Source: Streptomyces parvus (GTDB lineage Bacteria; Actinomycetota; Actinomycetes; Streptomycetales; Streptomycetaceae). Taken from it: a DNA stretch of 64,000 nt. Both the position numbers and the translations under genes were made by a program. The stretch is taken from assembly GCF_032121415.1 (NCBI RefSeq), contig NZ_CP135079.1:2542001-2606000 (forward strand), given 5' to 3'. Positions within the stretch are counted from its first letter, which is position 1. The number at the start of each line of letters is the position of its first letter. This document shows positions 33,269 through 41,488 of this stretch, in pieces. Under the pieces are notes generated by a model. That model was not told where the DNA came from and ran no database searches. It saw only the letters and a list, made by a program, of their open reading frames with translations.

Positions 33269-36200
33269 TCGGACTCGCCTCGCGATGCGTTACCGGTCTG
33301 CCACGGGGCCTGACCCGGGGCCGGGGGGTCGGTCTGTTCGCCGTTCTCGGTGTACGGGTGCTGCTGGTGCGGCTGCCCGCCGATGTACCGGCCGTACTCG
33401 TCGTACGCACCCTGGTCGTCGTACACGGCACTCCGGCCGTTGTACGTGCCCTGGTCGTCGTACTGCTGGGCGTACGGGTCCTGGACTCCGTAGCCGCTCT
33501 GGTAGTCGGCACTCTGCCGGCCCTGCTGATGCTGTTGCTGCTGGGCGTACGGGTCCGGCTGCTGGTACGTCGCGTAGTAGTCGGCGGTCGGCTGCTGCTG
33601 CCCGTCCCACTGCGCGTACTCGTCGTACTGCTGCGGAACCGCCGCATAGCCGCCGGTGGCCTCCTGCGGGTCGTGCGTCGGCGCGTTCTCGGCGTACGGG
33701 TCGGCGGACTGCTGCGCCGGGATGTACTCCCCCGGGTCCACGGCCCGCGACGGGTCGTCGTTCCCGGCCTCCTCGGCCGCAGCCGCCTCCGCCTGGGCCG
33801 CGGCGCGCAGCCTGCGGGCGCGGCGGCCCTCGCCGTCGACCGGCTCGGCGGCGACGGCGAGCGCCTCGTCGGGCAGGTCGTCGTCGATCTCCCGGCGGCG
33901 GCCCGGCAGGGCCATGACCACCAGGACCACCAGCAGCCCGACCTGGGCCCAGATCCACGCGGTGTGGGTGATCGGGGCGTCGTGGGTGAGGTCCAGACGG
34001 CCGCCGTTCGCGGGCAGTTCGAAGCCCTGGGCCCAGCCGTCGACGGTCTTGCGGGTCAGCGGCTTGCCGTCCAGCGTGGCCGTCCAGCCCGGGTCGGCGG
34101 CGTCCGCGATCCGCAGTACGCGGCCCGCCTCGCCGGACGGGATCTCGGAGTGGGCCTCGACGGCGGCCGAGCCGACCGCGATGTGGTCGCCCTCGCCGGA
34201 GGCCGGAGCGATCATGACGCGGGCGACCTGGCGGTCCACCCGCCACAGGGCGCTGCCGTCGAGCTGGCTGAGGCGGCTGAGCCCCGGGGTCGCGTCGAGG
34301 ACCCGGCTCATCTCGCGCGGCGCTCCGTCCCGGACGAGGACGTAGCGGATCGCGAAGCCGCTGAGCTGGCCGCCCTGGTCGGCGCCGGAGCCCGCGACGA
34401 GGTTGGCGACGACCTTGTCGAGGTGGCTGTTGCTGCCGCCCGCCTCGGTCAGTTCGCCGTCGCCGAGCCGGGCCCCCGAGCCGCGGACCAGGCTGTACGA
34501 GACGGTGTCGGGCGAGGTGCCGCCCAGGATGAGGGTGCGGGGCTGGTCGCGGGTGGTGCTCTCCTCCGCGACGAAGGCGGGGACCTGCACGGGGTCGCGG
34601 CGCTCCAGGGGGCCGTCGGCGCCGCCGATCATCCAGCCGGCCGCGGCCAGGACCGGGGCCAGTCCGGCGGCCAGCGCGATCAGGGCCGCCACGGGCTGGC
34701 GCCAGCCGAAGCTCTGCTCGGCGACCCGGATGCGGGCCCCGTCCGCGCCGACCAGGGCGGCGGCGATCAGGGCGGTGCCGTAGACGAGGGTGGCGGGTCC
34801 GGCCCAGGTGGATCCGTTGGCGACGGCGGCGAAGAGGAAGCCGACGAGCGCGACGGCCCAGGCCGTGCGGACGGCGAACTGCCGCTCCTCGCGCAGCAGG
34901 GCGGCGAGCGCGGCCAGCACGATGCCGAGCAGCAGGATGCCGCCCGCCGCGCCCGGGCCGCCGGGGCTGATGCCGAGCAGGTCGAGGCCCGATGCCCCGC
35001 CCGTACCGGTGTCCAGGCCGGCCTCGGTCAGAAGCGCGGACGGGTTCGTCAGGAGGCTCAGCGACCAGGGGGCGAGGACCAGGACCGGGGTGGCGACGGC
35101 GGCGACGAAGCGGAGCGCGTACGCCGTGATGTCGCCGCGCCGCAGCACGAGCACGCCGAGGCCGAGGACCACGGCGAGCGGCCAGACGATCGGGGTGAAC
35201 GCCATGGTGACGGTCAGCAGCAGCGTGTACGCCCAGGTGGCGCGCCAGCTGCCGCGCTCACCGGCCGCCCTGTCGGCGCGCAGCCCGTGGGCGGCGACGC
35301 CCGCGCGGGCGATCAGCGGGAGGAGGACCAGGAGGGCGGCGGTGCCCAGGCGGCCGGTGGCCAGGGCGCCGGTCGCGGCGGGCAGGAAGGCGTACGCGAC
35401 GCTCGCCCAGGCGCGCAGCAGGCGGGAGGGGAGCAGCGGACGGGAGGCGAAGTAGGCGGTGGCCCCGGCCAGCGGGATCGAGCAGACCAGCAGCACGCTG
35501 ACGGCGAGTCCGGTCGAGCCGAGGAAGAGGGCCGACAGGGCGGCGAGCAGGGCGAGGTAGGGCGGCGCCGTCTGGGTGCCCCCGGTGCCCACCGTGTGCC
35601 AGGCGTCCGCGTACCGCCCCCAGAGCGAGCCGAGCTCGGCGGGGACGGGCAGCAGCGCACCGCCCGCGAGTGCGCCGCCGCTGAGCAGGTTGCGGCAGGC
35701 GATGAGCGAGACGACGAGGAGCAGGGCGAAGAGGACGGGGCCGGGCTTGCGGCCGATGCGCTTGAGGCGGGCGAACTGGTCGACTTCGAGGAAGTCGGCG
35801 TCGTCGCCGCCGGGGCCGGATTCGACGGCTCCGTGGCGCGAGCCGCCCGAGTCGGAGTCCGTACGGCCGCCGAAGTTGCCCGCGACCTGGTCGACGGTGG
35901 CCCGGACGGTGGCGCCGGGCGGTGGGAACAGGGCGCGCAGTTCCGCGGCGTCGACGAGGCCCTTTCCGCGGCTGCGGCGGGCGGCGAGGATGCGGCCGGG
36001 GCGCAGCAGGGTGCCGAGCAGTCCGGTGACCTCGTCGAGGGCCTGGCCCGGCACCTTGCCGACGAGGTAGGCGAGGGTACGCAGGAGGGTGCCGACGACG
36101 AGCCGGAGAAGGACCCAGGGCAGGGCCTTGCCGCGGGCGTTGACGAGCATCGTGTAGACCGCGCCCGCCTTGTCGACGCGGTGCGGGCTGGCGACGGAGC

Positions 36201-37062
36201 GGCCGGCGCAGTCGATGGGGCGGCGTTCGCGGGCGGATGCCTCGGCGTGCCGCAGGACGGCGTTCGGGGCGACGAGGACCCGGTGGCCGGCGAGATGGGC
36301 GCGCCAGCAGAGGTCGACGTCGTCGCGCATCAGGGGGAGCCTGCGGTCGAAGCCGCCGAGCTCCTCGTAGACGTCGCGGCGGATGAGCATGCCGGCGGAG
36401 GAGACGGACAGGACGGTACGGACCTGGTCGTGCTGGCCCTGGTCCTGCTCGCGGCGGTCCAGGCCGGTCCAGCGGCGTCCGCTGTTGGCGATGGAGACGC
36501 CGACTTCGAGGAGCTGCTTGCGGTCGTACCAGCCGCGCAGCTTGGGGCCGACGATCGTGGCGTGCTTGTCGTTGTCGACGACGCGCAGCATCTCGGCGAG
36601 CGCGTCGGGCTCGGGTGCGCAGTCGTCGTGCAGCAGCCAGAGCCACTGGACCGGTTCGCCGTGGGGCAGCTCGGGGAGGTCGTAGTTCTCGTCGACCCAG
36701 GTCCGGGTCTGCGGGTCCCAGCCGCTGGGGCGCTTGAGGTACGGCAGATCGTCCGGGGTGAGGACACCGGCCGTGCGGGCCGCCTCGTCGACGGCCGTGC
36801 CGAAGCTCGTACGGCGTGCCAGGTGCAGGACGCGTTCGTCGCCGAGCGCCTCGGTGACCAGCCGGGCCGAGTCGTCGGCGCTGCCGGTGTCGGCGGCGAC
36901 GACGTTCTGTACGGGGCGTTCCTGCCCGAGCAGCCCGGCCAGCACGTCGGGCAGCCAGCGGGCGCCGTCGTGGGAGACGAGCACGGCGGTGACGACGTGC
37001 CGGGGGAACTCTGGGGCGGCGGCGGCCGCGATCGGCGCCGCCGAGTGGCTGTGCACGGACAT
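33265..37062 (-). CDS. Very large GT2-family membrane glycosyltransferase with Tyr/Gln-rich tail
   Basis: This 1,265-residue protein joins three parts. Residues about 20-290 form a GT-A glycosyltransferase (TAVLVSHDGARWLPDVLAGL; donor-site LWLLHDDCAP; GGFDRRLPLMRDDVDLCWR). Residues about 440-830 contain some twelve membrane helices. An external domain follows, then a last helix near 1030 (VGLLVVLVVMALPG) and about 190 cytoplasmic residues rich in Tyr, Gln, Asp and Gly. The start at 37062 (MSVHSHS) follows GGAGGG; a GTG 20 codons upstream is weaker. It is coupled to DUF5719. Likely substrate is an envelope polysaccharide; the donor is unknown. Confidence 0.88.
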   Translation of the reverse strand: MSVHSHSAAPIAAAAAPEFPRHVVTAVLVSHDGARWLPDVLAGLLGQERPVQNVVAADTGSADDSARLVTEALGDERVLHLARRTSFGTAVDEAARTAGVLTPDDLPYLKRPSGWDPQTRTWVDENYDLPELPHGEPVQWLWLLHDDCAPEPDALAEMLRVVDNDKHATIVGPKLRGWYDRKQLLEVGVSIANSGRRWTGLDRREQDQGQHDQVRTVLSVSSAGMLIRRDVYEELGGFDRRLPLMRDDVDLCWRAHLAGHRVLVAPNAVLRHAEASARERRPIDCAGRSVASPHRVDKAGAVYTMLVNARGKALPWVLLRLVVGTLLRTLAYLVGKVPGQALDEVTGLLGTLLRPGRILAARRSRGKGLVDAAELRALFPPPGATVRATVDQVAGNFGGRTDSDSGGSRHGAVESGPGGDDADFLEVDQFARLKRIGRKPGPVLFALLLVVSLIACRNLLSGGALAGGALLPVPAELGSLWGRYADAWHTVGTGGTQTAPPYLALLAALSALFLGSTGLAVSVLLVCSIPLAGATAYFASRPLLPSRLLRAWASVAYAFLPAATGALATGRLGTAALLVLLPLIARAGVAAHGLRADRAAGERGSWRATWAYTLLLTVTMAFTPIVWPLAVVLGLGVLVLRRGDITAYALRFVAAVATPVLVLAPWSLSLLTNPSALLTEAGLDTGTGGASGLDLLGISPGGPGAAGGILLLGIVLAALAALLREERQFAVRTAWAVALVGFLFAAVANGSTWAGPATLVYGTALIAAALVGADGARIRVAEQSFGWRQPVAALIALAAGLAPVLAAAGWMIGGADGPLERRDPVQVPAFVAEESTTRDQPRTLILGGTSPDTVSYSLVRGSGARLGDGELTEAGGSNSHLDKVVANLVAGSGADQGGQLSGFAIRYVLVRDGAPREMSRVLDATPGLSRLSQLDGSALWRVDRQVARVMIAPASGEGDHIAVGSAAVEAHSEIPSGEAGRVLRIADAADPGWTATLDGKPLTRKTVDGWAQGFELPANGGRLDLTHDAPITHTAWIWAQVGLLVVLVVMALPGRRREIDDDLPDEALAVAAEPVDGEGRRARRLRAAAQAEAAAAEEAGNDDPSRAVDPGEYIPAQQSADPYAENAPTHDPQEATGGYAAVPQQYDEYAQWDGQQQPTADYYATYQQPDPYAQQQQHQQGRQSADYQSGYGVQDPYAQQYDDQGTYNGRSAVYDDQGAYDEYGRYIGGQPHQQHPYTENGEQTDPPAPGQAPWQTGNASRGESE

Positions 37063-37448
37063 CGAGGTACGGGCCCTCCGGCCGGGTCCGGGGGCGTCCC
37101 CGGGGGCTGCATCGGTGTACACGCGCGCCCCGGCGGGGCGTTGGCGCGTCTCGGACGGGGCCCCACACTAACGGTACGGACAGGTGGCGGGGGTCCGAGC
37201 CGGTGAAGGGGGCGGGGCCGGAGCTGCCGACGGCCCGTCCACCGGCCCCGGGGGGAGGGGGCGGTGGACGGGCCGTCGGAGATGGTCAAAGCTCTGCGCG
37301 GCTGTCCGGGGCTCGGGGTCTGCGAGGCGCCGGGGGACGGCGTCCCAGGTGAGCCGGTGCCGGTGGCTGAGGTGAGCCGATGCCGAATGGCGGGTGCCGG
37401 TGAGAAGGGCGGCCCGGCCGGTGTCGGGCGCCGGCGGGCGGCCTCGGG
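37063..37448. other. Intergenic region upstream of the glycosyltransferase, with long hairpin
   Basis: No gene is seen. An 18-base perfect stem, arms 37227-37244 and 37262-37279, with a 17-base G/C loop lies about 170 bases past the whiB stop and about 165 bases before the glycosyltransferase start. It probably ends the whiB transcript. The promoter of the glycosyltransferase operon should lie in 37070-37220. Confidence 0.6.
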
Positions 37449-37712
37449 TCAGATGGCGGCCTTCTTGAGGCGTCGCCGCTCCCGCTCCGAGAGCCCGCCC
37501 CAGATGCCGAAGCGTTCGTCGTTGGAGAGGGCGTACTCAAGGCATTCCGAGCGCACCTCGCAGGCGAGGCAGACCTTCTTGGCCTCGCGGGTGGATCCGC
37601 CCTTCTCGGGGAAGAAGGACTCGGGATCGGTCTGGGCGCACAGTGCGCGCTCCTGCCAGCCGAGTTCCTCGTCCGCGTCCTCGACCAGCAGTTGCTGGAA
37701 CAGCTCGGTCAT
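37449..37712 (-). CDS. whiB: Sporulation regulator WhiB (founding Wbl-family iron-sulfur protein)
   Basis: WhiB carries a 4Fe-4S cluster and acts with WhiA to switch aerial hyphae to sporulation septation in Streptomyces; the mycobacterial counterpart is WhiB2. The 87-residue protein has the four cluster cysteines at 25, 48, 51 and 57, the turn GIWGG at 69-73 and the basic C-terminal helix SERERRRLKK. The ATG at 37712 (MTELFQQLLV) follows GAGGGG by five bases and matches the known protein; the longer frame upstream is not real. A consensus vegetative promoter lies about 70 bases upstream. Confidence 0.97.
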   Translation of the reverse strand: MTELFQQLLVEDADEELGWQERALCAQTDPESFFPEKGGSTREAKKVCLACEVRSECLEYALSNDERFGIWGGLSERERRRLKKAAI

Positions 37713-37778
37713 GTGCGCCCCTCGTCTGTCTCTTGCGTCCCGTGATGCAGCCTTTTGCGGCTGAACGACACGAGTGAA

Positions 37779-37807
37779 ATTACAAATCTGTGCTCTGGGG
37801 CAGTCAA
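37779..37807 (-). promoter_or_regulatory. whiB promoter, sigma-HrdB type
   Basis: On the minus strand TTGACT (37802-37807), a 17-base spacer and TGTAAT (37779-37784) match the vegetative consensus closely. The -10 box ends 66 bases before the whiB start. S. coelicolor whiB is known to have both constitutive and developmental promoters; this one looks constitutive. Confidence 0.7.
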
Positions 37808-38157
37808 GCGAGGATCTGCTATTGGCCCAGGGATTCACTCTGCGGAACCAAGCGTATGCGGTAAGTGTTCAAATCAGCAAAAATCTGACATATGCCACGG
37901 GCTCCACAGCCCCGCACCCTCTCCGGTGAAGACGAACGAGGTCGGCCCCGTGTTGCGATTCGATCACCGAAGCGACCAAGATCACAGTCAGGTCACGGAT
38001 CGCCGGCCACGTTTGAGAGCACGGATGATGCGCCACATGTCCCCGCCCTTGGGTGCATAAACCTTTCTCCGAACCCGGCGACCGGAAGGGGTGAAACATT
38101 GCCCCCATATCGGGCATTGGGTTGACAGCGGACGGCCGAGCCGGTCTCCTTGACTCC
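37808..38157. other. whiB - cysteine dioxygenase intergenic region
   Basis: No gene is convincing here. The stretch is less GC-rich than its surroundings around 37840-37900, as expected of a regulatory region. TTGACA at 38122-38127 is a possible -35 box for the leader peptide; a matching -10 box is poor. Further regulatory sites for whiB may lie in the AT-richer part. Confidence 0.5.
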
Positions 38158-38253
38158 ATGCCAGCGACCACAGCCCTGCACGTCACCCACGTCCGTGGGT
38201 TCCGTAGCGCTGTCCAGGCCCGCTGTTGCTGTTCCAGCTGTCACAGCTGTTGA
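38158..38253 (+). CDS. Cysteine-rich leader peptide upstream of cysteine dioxygenase
   Basis: A 31-codon frame reads MPATTALHVTHVRGF and ends ARCCCSSCHSC, so five of the last nine codons are Cys (TGT/TGC), directly before TGA. It ends 193 bases before the dioxygenase start. There is no ribosome site, and TTGACA lies 31 bases before the ATG, so translation may be leaderless. Cys-rich leader peptides are known as cysteine-responsive attenuators in mycobacteria. A hairpin GCAGCTC-CCGCC-GAGCTGC at 38371-38389 could compete for pairing with the repeated CAGCTG within the Cys codons. Low cysteinyl-tRNA would stall ribosomes here. Function is inferred. Confidence 0.65.
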   Translation: MPATTALHVTHVRGFRSAVQARCCCSSCHSC

Positions 38254-38446
38254 TGCCCCCGCGCTCCAGCTCTGGTCCGGCCTCTTCCGGATTCCGGCTG
38301 ATCGGTGCGCTCGACTCCTGAGCCCTCACGCTCCCGGCCTTCGGTCGAGCCGCGCCTCCGGTACTTCCCCGCAGCTCCCGCCGAGCTGCCGACGCTCACC
38401 GCGACTCCCCCGCACGCGCCCCCCATGCCGAGGAACCACCGCAGCA

Positions 38447-38947
38447 ATGAACAGCGACAGCGACCTTCAGATCGCCGGCGACATCCTCGAGGTCCAGCAC
38501 CTCCTGCAGCCCGCCCGCGAGCACCCCTCCACCGTCTCCGAGTTCGTCGGCCTCGCGCGCTCCATCGCGGCCGACCGCGCGCGGTGGGCCGGAATCGTCC
38601 GGTACGACTCCGCCTCCCGCTGGTACCACCGCCTGCACCAGGGCCCCGGCTACGAGGTGTGGCTGCTCAGCTGGGTGCCCGGACAGGGCAGCGGACGGCA
38701 CGGCCACGGCCTCTCCGCCGGCGTCCTGACGGTCCTGGAAGGCGAGTTGACCGAGCACACCGAGCGCGGGACGCAGTCCCTCGGCGCGGGTGCGCAGCGG
38801 TCCTTCGCCCCGGGGTACGTCCACGAAGTGGTCAACGACTCGCTCGAACCGGCCGTGAGTCTGCACATCTACTACCCGGGCCTGACCGAGATGCCGATGC
38901 ACCCGAGCCAGAGCGCCCCGACGGCCGTGGACGCCGTACCCGCCTGA
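38447..38947 (+). CDS. Cysteine dioxygenase (cupin) family protein
   Basis: Cysteine dioxygenases add oxygen to cysteine to give cysteine sulfinate, removing excess cysteine. The 166-residue cupin has the iron ligands as His85 and His87 (GRHGHG) and His126 (GYVHEVVND), and a terminal beta-strand LHIYYPG. Length and motifs match type I bacterial enzymes. Start ATG 38447 with GAGGA about 12 bases upstream; the longer upstream frame is low-complexity. The Cys-rich leader peptide upstream strongly suggests control by cysteine supply and supports cysteine as substrate. fbiA starts 13 bases after the stop. Confidence 0.88.
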   Translation: MNSDSDLQIAGDILEVQHLLQPAREHPSTVSEFVGLARSIAADRARWAGIVRYDSASRWYHRLHQGPGYEVWLLSWVPGQGSGRHGHGLSAGVLTVLEGELTEHTERGTQSLGAGAQRSFAPGYVHEVVNDSLEPAVSLHIYYPGLTEMPMHPSQSAPTAVDAVPA

Positions 38948-38960
38948 CAGACTGCTGTGC

Positions 38961-39917
38961 ATGCGCATTGTTGTTCTGGCCGGTGGCATCGGCGGTGCCC
39001 GCTTCCTTCGCGGCCTCAAGCAGGCCGCGCCCGACGCGGACATCACGGTGATCGGCAACACGGGTGATGACATCCATCTGTTCGGGCTGAAGGTCTGTCC
39101 CGACCTCGACACCGTGATGTACACCCTCGGCGGTGGCATCAACGAGGAGCAGGGCTGGGGGCGTACCGACGAGACCTTCCAGGTCAAGGAGGAGCTCGCG
39201 GCATACGGCGTGGGCCCCGAATGGTTCGGTCTCGGCGACCGCGACTTCGCGACCCACATCGTCCGTACGCAGATGCTCGGCGCGGGCTACCCCCTGAGCG
39301 CGGTCACCGAGGCGCTCTGCGCCCGCTGGCAGCCGGGCGTGCGGCTGCTCCCCATGTCCGACGACCGGGTCGAGACGCATGTCGCCGTCGAGATGGACGG
39401 CGAGAGCAAGGCGATCCACTTCCAGGAGTACTGGGTGAAGCTGCGCGCGTCCGTCGAGGCGCGGGCGATCGTGCCGGTCGGGGCGGAGCAGGCCAAGCCG
39501 GCTCCGGGGGTGCTGGAGGCCATCGGCGCCGCCGATGTCATCGTCTTCCCGCCGTCGAACCCGGTGGTGTCCGTCGGCACGATCCTCGCCGTGCCCGGGA
39601 TCCGCGAGGCCATCGCCGAGGCGGGCGTGCCGGTCGTCGGCCTCTCCCCCATCGTCGGGGACGCGCCCGTGCGCGGGATGGCGGACAAGGTGCTCGCCGC
39701 GGTGGGCGTCGAGTCGACGGCCTCGGCCGTGGCCCAGCACTACGGGTCGGGGCTGCTGGACGGGTGGCTGGTGGACACGGTGGACGCGGGTGCGGTCGAC
39801 GCGGTGGAGGCGGCGGGGATCCGTTGCCGGGCGGTGCCGCTGATGATGACGGACGTGGACGCGACCGCGGAGATGGCCCGCCAGGCGCTGGCTCTGGCCG
39901 AGGAGGTCCGGGCGTGA
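38961..39917 (+). CDS. cofD (fbiA): 2-phospho-L-lactate transferase (coenzyme F420 synthesis)
   Basis: CofD/FbiA joins the lactyl or phosphoenolpyruvyl phosphate moiety to the deazaflavin Fo, giving F420-0 or its dehydro form. The 318-residue protein begins with the nucleotide-binding loop [17 protein letters not shown], continues with [22 protein letters not shown] split over residues 31-52, and has the [14 protein letters not shown] block and [16 protein letters not shown] region that are standard for the family. The stop overlaps the fbiB start by four bases (GTGA), so the two are co-translated. Same pair as Rv3261-Rv3262 next to whiB2. Confidence 0.95.
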   Translation: MRIVVLAGGIGGARFLRGLKQAAPDADITVIGNTGDDIHLFGLKVCPDLDTVMYTLGGGINEEQGWGRTDETFQVKEELAAYGVGPEWFGLGDRDFATHIVRTQMLGAGYPLSAVTEALCARWQPGVRLLPMSDDRVETHVAVEMDGESKAIHFQEYWVKLRASVEARAIVPVGAEQAKPAPGVLEAIGAADVIVFPPSNPVVSVGTILAVPGIREAIAEAGVPVVGLSPIVGDAPVRGMADKVLAAVGVESTASAVAQHYGSGLLDGWLVDTVDAGAVDAVEAAGIRCRAVPLMMTDVDATAEMARQALALAEEVRA

Positions 39918-41320
39918 GTGCGGTCCCCGGGGCCGGCGGCTCGGTCGAGGCCGGCGGGGGCGTGGGCAGCTCGCCCGGAGCCGGTGAGGGGGTGCGTGCT
40001 GTCCCCGAGGGCGGGGCCGGGGCCGCGCCTTCCTTCCGTGTGTGGGCCGTGGGCGGAATGCCCGAGGTGCGGGACGGGGACGATCTCGCCAAGCTGATCG
40101 CCGCCGCCGAACCGGGGCTCGTCGACGGTGACGTCCTGCTCGTCACCTCGAAGATCGTCTCCAAGGCCGAGGGCCGGATCGTCGAGGCCGCGGACCGTGA
40201 GGCCGCCATCGACGCCGAGACCGTGCGGGTCGTCGCCCGGCGCGGGACGCTGCGGATCGTGGAGAACCGGCAGGGGCTGGTCATGGCCGCCGCGGGGGTC
40301 GACGCGTCCAATACTCCCGCCGGGACCGTGCTCCTGCTGCCCGAGGACCCCGACGCCTCCGCCCGGACCATCCGGGACGGGCTGCGCGACATCCTCGGCG
40401 TGCAGGTCGGCGTCGTCGTCACGGACACCTTCGGGCGGCCCTGGCGCAACGGGCTGACCGACGTCGCGATCGGTGCGGCCGGGGTGCGGGTGCTGGACGA
40501 TCTGCGGGGCGGGACGGACGCGTACGGCAATCCGCTCAGCGCCACCGTCGTGGCCACGGCGGACGAGCTGGCCTCGGCCGGGGATCTGGTCAAGGGCAAG
40601 GCGGAAGGGCTGCCGGTGGCGGTGGTCCGGGGGTTGTCGCATGTGGTCGCCTCCGACGACGAGCCCGGTGCTCGGACGTTGGTGCGCAGTGCTGCCGACG
40701 ACATGTTCCGGCTGGGTACGTCCGAGGCCGTGCGCGAAGCGGTGACGCTGCGGCGTACGGTGCGCGAGTTCAGCGACGAGCCGGTGGATCCGGGGGCGGT
40801 GCGGCGTGCCGTGGCGGCTGCCGTCACCGCGCCCGCGCCTCATCACACGACGCCGTGGCGGTTCGTGCTGCTGGAGTCCGCCGAGTCGCGCACGCGGTTG
40901 CTCGACGCGATGCGGGAGGCGTGGATCGAGGATCTGCGGCGCGACGGGAAGAGCGAGGAGTCGATCGCCAAGCGGGTGCGGCGCGGGGATGTGCTGCGCA
41001 ACGCGCCGTATCTGGTGGTGCCGTGCCTGGTGATGGACGGCTCCCATACGTACGGGGACGAGCGGCGGGACACCGCGGAGCGCGAGATGTTCGTGGTCGC
41101 GGCGGGGGCCGGGGTGCAGAACTTCCTGGTGGCGTTGGCGGGTGAGCGGTTGGGGTCGGCGTGGGTGTCCTCGACGATGTTCTGCCGGCCGGTGGTGCGG
41201 GAGGTGCTCTCGCTGCCGTCGTCCTGGGATCCGTTGGGGGCGGTGGCTGTGGGCCATGGCGTGGGAGCGCCTCGGGAGCGGGCTGTTCGGGAGGCGGAGG
41301 GGTTTATCGCCGTGCGGTGA
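39914..41320 (+). CDS. cofE (fbiB): Coenzyme F420:L-glutamate ligase, bifunctional with nitroreductase-like domain
   Basis: FbiB adds gamma-linked glutamates to F420-0 and its C-terminal flavin domain reduces dehydro-F420-0 in mycobacteria. Of 468 residues, about 43-275 form the CofE ligase ([40 protein letters not shown]) and 280-468 the nitroreductase-like domain ([31 protein letters not shown]). An unusual Gly/Ala/Val-rich extension of about 40 residues precedes the ligase domain. The GTG start overlaps the cofD stop. If translation starts later the extension would not be made, but no alternative start is as well placed. Confidence 0.94.
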   Translation: MSAVPGAGGSVEAGGGVGSSPGAGEGVRAVPEGGAGAAPSFRVWAVGGMPEVRDGDDLAKLIAAAEPGLVDGDVLLVTSKIVSKAEGRIVEAADREAAIDAETVRVVARRGTLRIVENRQGLVMAAAGVDASNTPAGTVLLLPEDPDASARTIRDGLRDILGVQVGVVVTDTFGRPWRNGLTDVAIGAAGVRVLDDLRGGTDAYGNPLSATVVATADELASAGDLVKGKAEGLPVAVVRGLSHVVASDDEPGARTLVRSAADDMFRLGTSEAVREAVTLRRTVREFSDEPVDPGAVRRAVAAAVTAPAPHHTTPWRFVLLESAESRTRLLDAMREAWIEDLRRDGKSEESIAKRVRRGDVLRNAPYLVVPCLVMDGSHTYGDERRDTAEREMFVVAAGAGVQNFLVALAGERLGSAWVSSTMFCRPVVREVLSLPSSWDPLGAVAVGHGVGAPRERAVREAEGFIAVR

Positions 41321-41363
41321 GGTGGGGGCGGGGCGTGGGCCGCTGCGCGGGGCTTGTCCCCTA

Positions 41364-41424
41364 CCCGCCCCTCCCCGAAACCGGGGCTCGCCCCGGGCCC
41401 CGCTCCTCAATCGCCGGAGGGCTG
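41364..41424. repeat. Streptomyces intergenic repeat, copy B
   Basis: Near copy of 28931-28993: CCGGGGCTCGCCCCGGG, then CCCCGCTCCTCAATCG and CCGGAGGGCTGG. It lies 44 bases past the fbiB stop and 65 bases past the DNA glycosylase stop on the other strand, between convergent genes, in line with a terminator role. Confidence 0.7.
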
Positions 41425-41488
41425 GAAGTTGCCGGAGGCGCTGGGCAATGGCGGGGTGGGGCGGGAAGCGGCCGGAGGCGCTGGAAAG

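Noticed and set aside
33358..37206. Very long plus-strand open frame opposite the large glycosyltransferase
   Set aside because: High GC content removes stop codons in the antisense frame. The product is low-complexity and has no domain, while the minus strand encodes a clear glycosyltransferase.
38150..38446. N-terminal extension of the cysteine dioxygenase frame upstream of 38447
   Set aside because: The extra residues are low-complexity and not family-like; the cupin protein fits a start at 38447, and the region is better explained as a leader.
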